A stretch of 64,000 bases of DNA from Watersipora subatra (taxonomy: Eukaryota > Bryozoa > Gymnolaemata > Cheilostomatida > Watersiporidae): the NCBI RefSeq assembly GCF_963576615.1, contig NC_088711.1:21856182-21920181 (forward strand). The letters run 5' to 3'. The position numbers and the translations under genes were made by a program. Under the pieces are notes generated by a model, which worked only from the letters and a program-made list of their open reading frames with translations, did no database searches and had not been told where the DNA came from. Below, piece after piece: positions 54,401-64,000 of the stretch; positions within the stretch are counted from its first letter, which is position 1; each line of letters starts with the position of its first letter.

Positions 54401-56724
54401 TTTATATACTTTGAAGTAACGATTCAAATTGTAAGATTGTGATAATTTGGTTATTAGTGTACTAATTCCTTCTAAATCTCACTTGTGATGCAACTTTGGC
54501 CTCAGAAAACAGTTTAGCACAAATCAACATTTTGCATGTTGCTCCACATACTGCTTCTGACATATGCAAAAGGTACAGAGGGAAAAAGTATAAAGGTAGT
54601 AAGGTACCAAGACTACTCTGGTTAGCACACGTATCCTTGTACCTGTACTAGCATCAGTATGTATGATGGAAAAGTATGATGCAAACATATCGATATTTTA
54701 TTTATCTATGAAAATATGTCATAATCATGTTATAGTCTGGAGGGACAGGAAGAGTGAGAGAGCCATAACCAACCAACATGGATTTATTTGCGAACTATGT
54801 CACAAAATCAGTTTTTTAGTCAGGAAACTTTTTTGATGACTGAATATACATCGAGTTACTCATTCATGTTAGAGTGGAAGTTTTATTAGGAAAGTTTTTC
54901 TTATATATTGTGACAATGCCCTTTTATAATGCATTTAATTCTTTTTTTGCAGATTCTAATCAAAGTTCTGCAACTTGGGCTTTCCCGAATTTGTTTATAT
55001 GTAGTCAGCAGGTTTATATGTAGTCAGCAGGTATATATGCAGTCAGCAGGTTTATATGTAGCCAGTAGGTTTATATGTAGTCAGCAGGTTTATGCATTTC
55101 AAGCATTCAGCTGAAGATTCATGCAGCACACCGACTCTATCTAATTGATATTTACATGGTGATACATGTTGATACATTTAGACAGACTGTGCAACTAGTA
55201 CTCTTCCCGCAACATCTTAGCACATTTGAAATTTTCAACATAATGTACAAAATATCGCTCACCAGCTTCCTATGTTTAGTGTACAGGTAAAACATTCTTT
55301 ACAGCAGTTTCCTACCTTTAGTGTACAGGTAACACATTATTCATCACAGTTTCCTATCTTTAGAGTACAGGTAACACATTATTCACCACAGTTTCCTATC
55401 TTTAGTGTACAGGTAAAACATTCTTCACCACAGTTTCCCATCTTTAGTCTACAGGTAACACATTATTCACCACGGTTTTCTATCTTTAGTGTACAGGTAA
55501 AACATTATTCACCACGGTTTCCTATCTTTAGTCTACAGGTAAAACATTCTTCACCACAGTTTCCTATCTTTAGTGTACAGGTAACACATTATTCACCACA
55601 GTTTCCTATCTTTAGTGTACAGGTAAAAAATTCTTCACCCCAGTTTCCTATCTTTAGTGTACAGCTAACACATTATTCACCACAGTTTCCTATCTTTAGT
55701 GTACAGGTAACACATTCTTCACCACAGTTTCCTACCTTGAGTGTACAGGTAGCACATTATTCACCATGGTTTCCTATCTTTAGTGTACAGGTAATATGTT
55801 CTTCACTACATTTTTAATCCTTTTTTAACTTTTTACGCATACATGTAACTATGTGAGTTGAAGTCTTGCATGCCTCAGACACACAGACAGACAAACCATT
55901 CCACACAGCTATTAGCCAGCCAAGAGTTAGTTTTACATCATGTCATGTGATCATAATGTATTTGTGATGCTGTATACTGTATCCTTTATTCAGTAAGACA
56001 TGGGACAATAAAATCAACCCTGACAGCACATGTCATTGTGTCACAGGATGAGGAGACAAAAGAGAAAGGAGAGAAGAACCGTGAGCGAGCAAGATACCAC
56101 TGGGAGATATTGCGAAGGTACATTGACGATAGGATAAGAGAAAGGAGGAAGAAAAAAGGAGGGTTTAACACCGGCAAAGCATTTAATAAATTGAGAGCTC
56201 AGGCTAAAGTCACACTCAACCCAGATCAAACGAGAAGGGATATTTTTTATAGGTAATATAGTGAAAAAGTGGTCTTTTATAGTGTTTAATTCATAAATAT
56301 ATGGATATCATATGTACGATTCGTACCGAAGTTGACTAGCCTGATTCCAGTTTTTATCAAAAACAGTAAATACTGTCCTGATGTTATCCCAATGAAACAG
56401 ATTGATGACTTGAGAAATTATAATATTATCTAGGTGATACAATAAATCTAATCCAATATGCTGTGCAAATAGTCAATATTTTCTGTTTATAGGTATGGAA
56501 TCATAGCAAGGCCAGGAAAATTATATCCGGAGAACATTATGAAGCCCGTGTTCTCGACGCGAGCTCGTGACATTATAGCTAAGTTTGAACAAGTTCGAGT
56601 GATAAGCATAGTGCCTATGGAGATCAAGCATCATGGCTACTCTCACATGAGACAAAAAGAGAAAATTTTGCCGAGGTCAAGGCCAGCTACCACCAGCCCT
56701 ACACGGAGGCGTCGCTTCTTTTGA
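51320..56724 (+). CDS. Unrecognised basic protein, 320 residues, 6 exons
   Basis: Six exons with AG/GT borders and agreeing phases give 963 bases including TGA. The N terminus (MFISAGGKTAPVRLTASAGG) and residues 30-80 are low-complexity, Lys/Arg/Pro-rich. Residues about 86-124 (WSQFEDHVKVVARSDLFLGE) look folded. Residues 125-175 are Lys-rich, then acidic (SDESTDEIDKERETSEVEEE). The C-terminal 145 residues are helical and basic, with RARYHWEILRRYIDDRIRER, FNTGKAFNKLRAQAKVTLNP and YGIIARPGKLYPENIMKPVF, ending RRRRFF. No signal peptide or membrane segment. I do not recognise the family; an intracellular, perhaps nuclear or cytoskeletal, protein is only a guess from composition. Confidence 0.8.
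51757..51917 (+). CDS. Basic protein, exon 2
   Basis: GLLSVTPKLTTGESAKHARR then SPPEPEEEVQVVMPPPKP. Acceptor GTTTTAG, donor GTGAAT; phase 2 in, phase 1 out. Confidence 0.8.
52040..52130. repeat. Short tandem repeat (CTATCCATTATACCACAGAC)
   Basis: About four 20-22-bp units with variants in the intron between exons 2 and 3 of the basic gene. Confidence 0.75.
52455..52625. repeat. ~50-bp tandem repeat, 3 copies
   Basis: Units with AAGGGTCAGAGCTGTATGCT and ACTGCACAACTAA, in the same intron. Confidence 0.8.
53120..53265. mobile_element. Diverged copy of the tRNA-like repeat segment
   Basis: AACAAGATTTGAACTCGTAA, then CTTAGC and GATACAC, resembles the antisense tRNA-like part of the Helitron-like units (box-B-like TACGAGTTCAAATC on the minus strand). 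The ends are not identified. Confidence 0.35.
53656..53772 (+). CDS. Basic protein, exon 3
   Basis: WSQFEDHVKVVARSDLFLGE then YSKMCSQDHQKTMT. Acceptor CATTTTAG, donor GTGATA, phase 1 both sides. Confidence 0.8.
54214..54365 (+). CDS. Basic protein, exon 4
   Basis: EIRKLSLKRQVKKVKAKVST then an acidic Ser/Glu-rich stretch ending VEEESE. Acceptor TTTTTTGTAG, donor GTAAGA; phase 1 in, phase 0 out. Confidence 0.8.
55000..55092. repeat. 17-19-bp minisatellite, 5 copies
   Basis: GGTTTATATGTAGTCAGCA units in the intron between exons 4 and 5 of the basic gene. Confidence 0.9.
55262..55806. repeat. 42-bp minisatellite, 13 copies, each with splice-like signals
   Basis: Unit: GTGTACAGGTAACACATTAT, then TCACCACAGTTTCCTATCTT and TA. 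Twelve of 13 units carry CAG|GTA, a near-ideal donor, preceded by the pyrimidine-rich TTTCCTATCTTTAG acceptor-like motif. The array lies in the intron between exons 4 and 5. The 181-codon open frame with a 14-residue repeat is a consequence of 42 being divisible by three. Confidence 0.95.
56047..56252 (+). CDS. Basic protein, exon 5
   Basis: NRERARYHWEILRRYIDDRI and FNTGKAFNKLRAQAKVTLNP. Acceptor GTGTCACAG, donor AG|GTAATA; reading straight on would hit the TAA in the intron. Confidence 0.85.
56493..56724 (+). CDS. Basic protein, exon 6 (C terminus)
   Basis: YGIIARPGKLYPENIMKPVF, FEQVRVISIVPMEIKHHGYS and a final RRRRFF before TGA. Acceptor GTTTATAG, phase 2 in. Confidence 0.85.
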
Positions 56725-57109
56725 AAGAAGATAGTTAAGCGCAGAAAAACTATTTGTCAAACCCGGTGACAAAACAGCACCTCCGTTCCCGGCAACCCAT
56801 CTACGCACTTGACAAGACAGTTGCACCCAAGGTCAGCGCAAGGTCAGCGTAAGCAGATCTTAACAGAGGATATCAGCTTGACGAAAAGTCTAACTAGAAG
56901 AATGTTGGCAGCTGATGATCAACACTGACACTTGTTAACCAGTAACATGTAGTTAAGCAGCATTGTTAATTTTCACAATCACAAATTTATATTGAAAGAA
57001 ATAGAAATCATGGCAGCAATATTACACCACAAAAACCCTAAGAAACAGCTCAGTGTAACTACAAATGGAAGAAATGAATGAGCTACAAGAAGTACTCGAG
57101 ACATCAATG

Positions 57110-57115
57110 TTTATT
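57110..57115 (-). promoter_or_regulatory. Likely polyadenylation signal of TECR
   Basis: AATAAA on the minus strand, about 65 bases after the TECR stop codon. Confidence 0.5.
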
Positions 57116-57180
57116 ACCAGTTTATGGGTAGTCAGTGATTTGATACAGTAAGGCATTGCAAGTAAATGATAGCAAAAGAT

Positions 57181-57308
57181 CTACAATAAAAATGGGATAA
57201 TCGCTTTGCGTGATCGTGGGTAGTTGCTGAACTCTTTCCGGTAGTTTCTATGTTTTCCAAGTGCCCAGACCGTCATTTGATATACGCCAGCCAACGTGAA
57301 CAAGCAGG
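57181..57308 (-). CDS. TECR: TECR last exon
   Basis: CLFTLAGVYQMTVWALGKHR, then NYRKEFSNYPRSRKAIIPFL and L before TAG (57183-57181). Acceptor TTTTTTTTTGCAG, phase 1 in. Confidence 0.93.
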
Positions 57309-60300
57309 CTGCAAAAAAAAACATGATAATTTCTGATTGATATTTGGGGTTACTATGGTTACTATGGCCTCCTGTCTGTTGAGATCAAGCAACTAGAAGG
57401 ATGTACGTTGCGCTTGTAAGATAAAGGCATGATTGCATTCTAGATTTTACCTGCTGACAAACCTCTGCTATACTGGTGTTTGTATACAAGATGTTTAATA
57501 AAAATGTAGATTCCTGTGAAATAAGTTTAAAACTCCTTGACTACCATAATTCTTTTCAATTTCATTTTTGGCTTAAATTTTTAAGAAATTGTTAGAAATT
57601 GTACATGCAGCCTTAAATAGATTTATTTGAATGATATCAAGTTATTGGGCCTGATATTCATAGCGTCGCATTAAGGGCTGGTCAGTTCGATTTTCGAATC
57701 AACAGGAAATTGTGTGTTCTGTTTGAAGTGTAGTTCAATCATAAGAAATGTCCTAATGTATAGCTCTAGCAATAGCAATGCAGGAATATCAACGAGTGTA
57801 CCTAGCAGCTACAGATAAGGTCAAGGACTCATAATACTGTATAAGGCATGAGTTCAACTATACATGGAATGCGCTGGGTTATAATTGCCTCAGCTAAACT
57901 AGTGAACTTCTCGAGTGAATGACCAAAGATGCTGTTACCCACATATTCTTCAAGGAGACTTATAACCAATCATCAAGCAAGTTATATTAAACCCTGGCTC
58001 AAATAAAGTGCCATTCGAATGCAAAGACTTTGGCATGAACATTGGTACATTAGACATACAATGTTACTAGTATCAAAGCAATTTGAGTTTCTGATATTCC
58101 ACTCTACTGTAATTAAAATGTATTCGACAAATTAATATACATGACGATGTTACAACTACATCTGAAATATTCTTTCTATCTATAAATCTCACAGATGTGT
58201 ATATTGAGTAAAATTGGTTACGCCCCCTATTAAAATGTCGGTTTTGGATATGAGCAAAGAGTACTACAGTGCGCCCTCAGGTTACAATGTTCTTGTTATA
58301 CGTTTTTTTTCCGCATTACTAGGTGGAACAAAATGGTTTTTCGTCCTTGCCATACGAATCTTATTTTACCATCTCATAAGAATTCAACAATAAATTTCGT
58401 TCAAAATTCAAATTTGGAAATTGAAATAACACAAATACCAATATGCCATTTGCCAAAAACCTTCTCACAACGCCCGAAAGAGATAAGATGACTGATTTCT
58501 CTCAGTTCAGCATTCCTCATGTGAAAAGTGGTAATCTTTTCCCTAGTTTAGTAACCAGTAGCAAAGTCGGAGTTGCGATTTCTTCAAACAGCGGGCCAAG
58601 AATCAGACAACTTCCCTTAGCCTGCTAACAACAATCCACTTCATTACGCATCAAATTTATTATAAAGTGTACAGTAACACAATTAGCATTGATACGCTTT
58701 TTGCCTCCCCTCCGCTCTACTCACTACATGCACTGGCTCAAGTCACCTCACTCCATAGATACAGCATTAAAATTTCATTTTCCTACTCGGTGGCCATTAA
58801 ATGGTCAGGTATGTGAGAGGCTGCTTTCGAGAACAGCGTCGCTCAGGCTTTTTTGTGAAATTAGGTTAAAAAATGTTTTAATGAGGTCAGCTAAATTTTT
58901 TAGTAAAGATGAAGCCGCAAACCGAGTGGTGATAAAATTTTAGCGATGAAAAAGTTGAAGTTCAGTAAAATAGTTAAAAGCTTATACTAAAACTATACTA
59001 AAACTTAGCTGTAAGTGTTTAGTAAGCTAAACACATTTTAATTAAATTTAAAGTTTGTCATACATCTGTCTCGAATGTAAAAACTCCCTACAGTACATAC
59101 TGCTGCTACTGCACATACACATTGTACATTGTAACGTTACATTTGATTGCAGATCATAACCACTACAGTTACTGTAGGTAACTATAGTTACTAAGGTTAA
59201 TATACTATTTTGTAACTAATTTTCAATACGTACAGCACTTATATAAAATTTTGATGATTTTTACCAGGGGATGTTTGCATTATATAATTACTATGGGTTT
59301 CTATACCCTTCTACACGACACTTTCGCTATACGATGCCAGCACTGAAATGAATTAAAATCGTATGGCGCAGGCGCACTGTACTCCTAGAAAATGGGTTTG
59401 TTTGATGACCTTGACCTAAACAATTTAGGCTGAATCTGCTACTATAGGCAGAGTTTGTTAGCGCTAAGACTGAACTTAGTTCAACTCAACATAAGTGAGT
59501 ATAACACCATTGGAATTGACCAGCATTTAAACGGTGTCTGGAGTGAGTCTGGGTTTGTGGGCTTACAATATGTACGCTCTCCAACACACAGCCAACAAAC
59601 CCAAAATGAATAAATCAGGAGTTATCCCGAACAGTGAACTATGACATAAGCTTGCTTCGGCTGCTTATGAATACGCCAAAAATCCAATAGCCACGTTGTT
59701 TCATAAGCAGTCTGTTGAAAATCAGAGAAACAAAAAGACAGCTAGCAGGAGGTCACAGACCAACAATGTACTTACACGTAACTGTTCCAGTCATAAGACT
59801 AAAAGATAGCCAGGCTCCAAACTCATAAGTGTAGTTGGGGCAGGAGACGAGACCAAACAGCCATGTGTATGGGTTTATACCAGGCTTTGGGATTGCCCGC
59901 ACCCTTGTTCCAGGTGGTCGCAGGTTTCGCAAGGCCACATGGATTGACAGGTTTCCGAGTTCGCAAAACTAAATCGTAAAAAATATACTAAAATACAGCA
60001 ATTACATGTATTCAATTTTTGAATACTTTTTAAAGATGATGCAAAACACATTGATAACACTGGTTAGTAGCTGGTGCTCATGGTGACATGAGTCACAGAA
60101 AAGGCACCCCAGTCACAATTATGACACATGATGCATGAACCATAGATGCATGAACCATAGATGCATGACACATGATGCATGAACCATAGATGGTGTGCAG
60201 AGCAAAACAATAAAGATTAACTAGTAAATTTCATGTTAGATCTAATTTGAAAAATTTTATAGATACCGCACTATAACTGCTAAAAATCACCTTACAAGAA

Positions 60301-63300
60301 ATGAAGTACTCAGATGTATCAAATCTCATGAGCTTATGCTTTTATGCACTAGACAGACAGAAGTCTATTACTACTGCTAAGAAACCTTGATATACATAGT
60401 TAATACATTTTAATATTTGGCGTGTGAGTCAAAACCATTAGATAGAGCAAATAACTGATAAGAATGTATCTTACTGTTTCAATTCGTTCCTCCCAAAAAG
60501 TCTAACAGTAAATACTCGAGGTTATTACATTAAAACAAATACATTTTACCAAACAAAAAAAACTAAATCCAAAAACCTAAATTGTATGTAAAAATACTAA
60601 AACAATAATAAAACTATTACTTTTGTCCCTCTGCCTTTATGTAAATGAGAGATGAATGGAGGCGCAGCCTCAGCACTACAGTGAACAGACACATCTAGGA
60701 GGTAAAGGCTGATATATAGCTATAGATAATTCAACTGTAAATTCACATAATTTATAATAACAAACAACATATATAAATTATAACAATATATATAAATATT
60801 GCCAATATATATAAATGTATTTCATTACTCTCGCCATCTCCACCAATTTCAGACATTTTATTTTTCCACCTTTTACTTTTTCCTCGCTGCAACTATTAGA
60901 TGACTTGAAAGATGTTGTAAAGAACTCATCCAAAGATCCTTCCTTCTATGATTTTTATTCTAATTAGAACGAAAGCATTACCGTTTTACCAGTACTATCA
61001 CTCACACTACTTTATCAGTAGTACCACTCATACTACTTTATTAGTACTATCACTCACACTAGTTTACCAGTACTATCACTCACACTAGTTTACCAGTACT
61101 ATCACTCACACTAGTTTATCAGTACTATCACTAACACTAGTTTACCAGTACTATCACTCACACTAGTTTATCAGTACTATCACTCACACTAGCTTTTTAT
61201 GTAATTACATCTACGTGGCATCATTAAATTCACAGAATCTAACCGAAATTGAGCAGATACCATGAAATATTTTTGTAAAACAAATGCATTTAGAGGTTGA
61301 CTTTAAACAAAATTCACATTACAGTTATTTGGTTTTAAAAGGTTCCCCATGTCTTACTCTGCTGTGTTGTTGGTTCAAAATATGTGGAAATGTGGTTACA
61401 AGCTCTTAAAAACTCAAAAACGAACAGTTAATCGCATCATCATGAAAATGGCCGTAGGCTAAAATCCCTCTCAAAACGGCTCAATTGTGACATAGTTGAA
61501 CGTGATGTGTTTCTGTTTACACTTTCATGCAACCTCATTCGTCGAAATATTTTCCCAAATAAACTTCACGCATTCAATAAAACCATGTCTATTGTCTTTA
61601 CGCGTCTATCTCATTATCCTTGTAATGCTACTTTGAGTACTGATATCTCAAAACCTAACCTAAAAATCAGTTTAATTCTTTAACCTTAGCTCAAGGGGTG
61701 CATATCATCTTCTGATAAACATGAGGATCCTGTTGGTAACCTGTGTTGGTAAAAAAATGCTGCAGAAATTGTCGCGCTAATTGGCAGGAAGTATGGGTCA
61801 CATGATCAAATTATGTTAGTTTCAGTTCAAGTTTTATCTATTGCTAATTGCAGACGCGCTCTCTCGTACTAAACTTGTTAATTTCAGTTCATCATGTTTA
61901 ACAATTGTAAATATTTTTCTATTTCACATTGTAAATTTGAGATGGAGCATTAGACTTGAAACGTCAGGATTTTAACTCTTCATAATTTGACATTTTTATG
62001 ATCGCAACTCGTACATGCACTTCGAATTGTCGACATGGAATGACCAAGTTGAAACGAAACAGTAAAGTAGCGAGCTTCTATATTTGATAAGGGCTTTCCG
62101 GTAAAACCCGAAGTGTTTGTCATAAACTAGTGCTCCAAGAGGTTTTATATTGAGCCTTTTATTGGCCTTTCAATTCACGTGACAACATCACGTGTCAAAA
62201 CAATAACCGCATTGAGCTGAATACGTCATCAAAATAAGAGATTCCAACTTACAGCCATTTTCGTTATGGCGGCGACTAACTGTTCGTTTTTGAGCTTTTA
62301 AGAGCTTGTAATCACATTTCTACATACAGTCAAACATGGATAACTCGAACTTCACGGGACCGAGCGAAAGTGTTCGAATTATCAGAGCGTTCAAGTTATC
62401 AAAGCACTGTCACAAGTCCATGTATTTACTTATTTATTAGTAGATACATGTACATATACAAACTATAATATAAATCAAAAGCACAAATGGCTTGTTTCGA
62501 ATTAAATGCTTCTAATGTAAAGTTTAAAACGTTTTTATCAAAAAGTATAGAGATTTTTCTATCACTTGAGATTGGTTTGTTGTTTGAGGTGATGTTATTG
62601 CCAGGACGTTTTTTTAGATTGACATTAGCAAAACTTGATCGTTGTTGAAATGCTCAAAAGAAAAGACATCTTTTTCTTTTGAGCGTTTTACCCACGATCA
62701 ATTTTGCCAATTTTTCTTGAAGTTTATGCAAAGATTACCTCACTTTACCTCGCTTCCGAAGGGCGATCGCTAAGCGGATGTTTGGTATAAATCAAATTTC
62801 ACCAAACCTTTAGAAAAGTCGTTGACATAAATATTTTGCCGATGGTGGTAATAACGACGCTTATGAATTACGAAAAGTTGAGGTTTACCTCTATGGCTTG
62901 GAATAAAGTGATTTTCTAAAGCGATAACAACCGCTTCGGTAGCCGGTGGGCAAAAAACAGTTCGAGTTAACAGTGTTGAGTTCAAGTTATCTATAGTAAT
63001 TTATCATTACGTGGGAACGGACCAAAGAAACCGTTCGAGTTAACCATGTGTTCGAGCTATCCGTGGGCGAGTTATCCATGTTTGACTGTATTTTGAACCT
63101 GCAATACAACGGAAGAAAACATGGTGAACTTTTTGATACCAAATAACTGTAATATAATTTTTGTTTCAAGTCAACCTTTAACCAATGCGTTTCATATAAA
63201 ATCCAACAGCCAACCAATGATTAGAAGCATTCAATGAAGTAAAGTGCAACAGAAATATAATGGATTAATACTTACAGCAAAGGCAGCAAGTGCCGGATAA

Positions 63301-63386
63301 AAGATACTCGCTGGGACAGGAGTGTACAAAGGGTGGTTCACATAGTATGACATCCAGGCTGCAAAGCCCCAGTAGTAGAAAGAGTT
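57181..63386 (-). CDS. TECR: Very-long-chain trans-2,3-enoyl-CoA reductase, last three exons (5' part off window)
   Basis: Three exons join in phase to the last 143 residues. SFYYWGFAAWMSYYVNHPLY, LRNLRPPGTRVRAIPKPGIN, NPYTWLFGLVSCPNYTYEFG and the end RKAIIPFLL match animal TECR closely. TECR is an ER membrane enzyme of the steroid 5-alpha-reductase-like fold that performs the last step of very-long-chain fatty-acid elongation (NADPH reduction of the trans-2-enoyl-CoA) and acts in sphingosine-1-phosphate degradation. The conserved PNYTYE and GKHRNYRKEF segments are present, so the visible part looks functional. The first part should lie to the right of 64,000. The gene is convergent with the basic gene; introns carry several MITEs. 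Confidence 0.93.
57185..57190 (+). promoter_or_regulatory. Possible polyadenylation signal of the basic gene
   Basis: AATAAA on the plus strand, 460 bases after the TGA of the basic gene. It overlaps the antisense of the last TECR codons, so the two transcripts would overlap at their 3' ends if it is used. Confidence 0.3.
58267..59379. mobile_element. MITE of the CAGTGCGCC family, 1,113 bp, TA target
   Basis: TA-CAGTGCGCCCTCAGGTTA at the left and the inverted CGTATGGCGCAGGCGCACTG-TA at the right. TA flanks both ends. It lies in the last TECR intron. Diverged copies occur at 48.2 kb and from 63.7 kb to the window edge. Confidence 0.8.
59776..59968 (-). CDS. TECR: TECR penultimate exon
   Basis: FCELGNLSIHVALRNLRPPG, then INPYTWLFGLVSCPNYTYEF and SFSLMTGTVT. 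Acceptor CGATTTAG, donor GTAAGT, phase 0 in and 1 out. Confidence 0.95.
60115..60195. repeat. Short tandem repeat (GATGCATGAACCATA)
   Basis: About five imperfect units in the TECR intron. Confidence 0.8.
60985..61195. repeat. 25-bp minisatellite, about 8 copies
   Basis: CAGTACTATCACTCACACTA plus GTTTAC units in the TECR intron. Confidence 0.9.
61280..63190. mobile_element. Foldback-type element with long terminal inverted repeats, interrupted
   Basis: 61,280-61,480 (CATTACAGTTATTTGG, TGGTTCAAAATATGTGG, AAAAACGAACAGTTA, GAAAATGGCCGTA) recurs as the reverse complement at 62,250-63,190. The right arm is split by a 762-bp MITE. Without the MITE the element is about 1.15 kb. The outer borders are approximate. 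No transposase frame. Confidence 0.8.
62327..63088. mobile_element. Tigger/pogo-type MITE, 762 bp, inserted in the foldback element
   Basis: Ends are CAGTCAAACATGGATAACTC and its exact inverse. TA flanks at 62,325-62,326 and 63,089-63,090. The uninterrupted partner arm at 61.37 kb shows the empty site with a single TA, which proves the insertion and the target duplication. Confidence 0.92.
63276..63386 (-). CDS. TECR: TECR exon (WGFAAW...NHPLYTP)
   Basis: NSFYYWGFAAWMSYYVNHPL then YTPVPASIFYPALAAFA. A symmetric phase-0 exon of 111 bases, acceptor GTTGTAG, donor GTAAGT. Confidence 0.95.
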
Positions 63387-63487
63387 CTACAACAATATCT
63401 CACACTGGTTAATTACTAACTCCGTGGTGCACAGACAGCTAGCACTGAAGATATCTATGCTCCATATCATTGCCAATCTATACACAA

Positions 63488-63731
63488 GTATATAAATCTC
63501 AAAGTTTATCCGTCGTTTGGCTGTCCAATTATATCGATGATATTTTAGCCACGAAAAATTCCCTTTTACTAGATTTGAACTCACGACATTCAAAGACATT
63601 CAAATAACAAGTCTACTAACAATCGTGCATAATCAGAAGGCTAAGCCGCTCTTATCACACCCATCGCTCTTACCATATACTCACATACTGCATGTCTTTT
63701 TCGTGATTGCATACGGTACTTTTTTAATTAA
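63488..63731. mobile_element. Helitron-like/tRNA-like repeat, copy at 63.5 kb
   Basis: TATATAAATCTCAAAGTTTA start and box-B-like GTGAGTTCAAATCTAG on the minus strand. It is collinear with 47,974-48,213, including the tail CATCGCTCTTACCATATACT, up to the MITE junction. Confidence 0.6.
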
Positions 63732-64000
63732 TACAATGCTCCTTTGGGTTATGAGGCCCGTTATGATATTTTTTCGCTTTACCTTATGGAACACGATGTT
63801 TTTTTCCAGAATTTCTTTTGACTTTTTACCACCATATATCGACAAAAACTTTTCTCGAAATTAAAATTTGGCAGTTGGTGTACTGATTACAACGAAATAA
63901 TGAAAATGCCGATATGCTGTTCACCGAAATCCCTCCCGTAATGTCAAAAAGAGATGTACGATGCTCGTTATCTTAGTTCATCATTATCCATTCTAAGTTA
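63732..64000. mobile_element. MITE of the CAGTGCGCC family, truncated by the window edge
   Basis: Matches the left part of the 48.2-kb copy (GTTATGATATTTTTTCGC-like, then AACACGATGTTTTTTTCC, then TATGCTGTTCACCGAAATC). Confidence 0.65.

Noticed and set aside
55272-55817. 181-codon open frame with 14-residue repeats
   Set aside because: A 42-bp minisatellite always stays open if one unit is open; it sits between two exons that join in phase without it.

Overview
The window is AT-rich animal nuclear DNA. Genes are split into short exons with GT/AG borders, introns are full of minisatellites and TA-flanked inverted-repeat elements, and there are relics of pogo/Tigger, hAT and Ty3/Gypsy transposons. 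Nothing is prokaryotic. The gene content suggests an invertebrate, perhaps a lophotrochozoan, but I cannot name the species.

Layout. (1) 1,542-28,270, minus strand: one very large secreted or receptor-type gene. I traced 29 coding exons whose phases all agree, giving about 1,458 residues so far, and the gene runs off the left edge. In order it encodes a signal peptide, a series of 4-cysteine modules each made by one symmetric phase-0 exon, a WAP domain, a long Ig/cadherin-like region with VNDAP and DPDGG motifs, Cys-rich CGxC/DGSxC repeats, two or more IPT/TIG-like domains, and the start of a segment that looks like the REJ region of polycystin-1-type proteins. (2) 29-42.7 kb: gene-poor. It holds an hAT relic, five Helitron-like units carrying an antisense tRNA-like segment, a candidate small secreted-peptide gene (31.6-37.7 kb, minus, tentative), a decayed Ty3/Gypsy pol fragment, a pogo fragment and a striking hairpin-forming minisatellite. 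(3) 42,742-49,903, plus: an ARL9/ARL10-like small GTPase in four exons; its last intron hosts a decayed Tigger transposase. (4) 51,320-56,724, plus: six exons for a 320-residue, Lys/Arg-rich protein I do not recognise; one intron contains a 42-bp minisatellite in which almost every unit carries a consensus splice donor. (5) 57,181-63,386, minus: the last three coding exons of TECR (very-long-chain trans-2,3-enoyl-CoA reductase), convergent with gene 4; its 5' part is off the right edge.

The four main genes do not form an obvious pathway. The most unusual points are the exon-per-module cysteine array with a very recent 1,002-bp exon duplication, the unusual domain mix of the large gene, the altered nucleotide-binding motifs of the ARL protein, and a nested transposon pair that exposes its own empty site.
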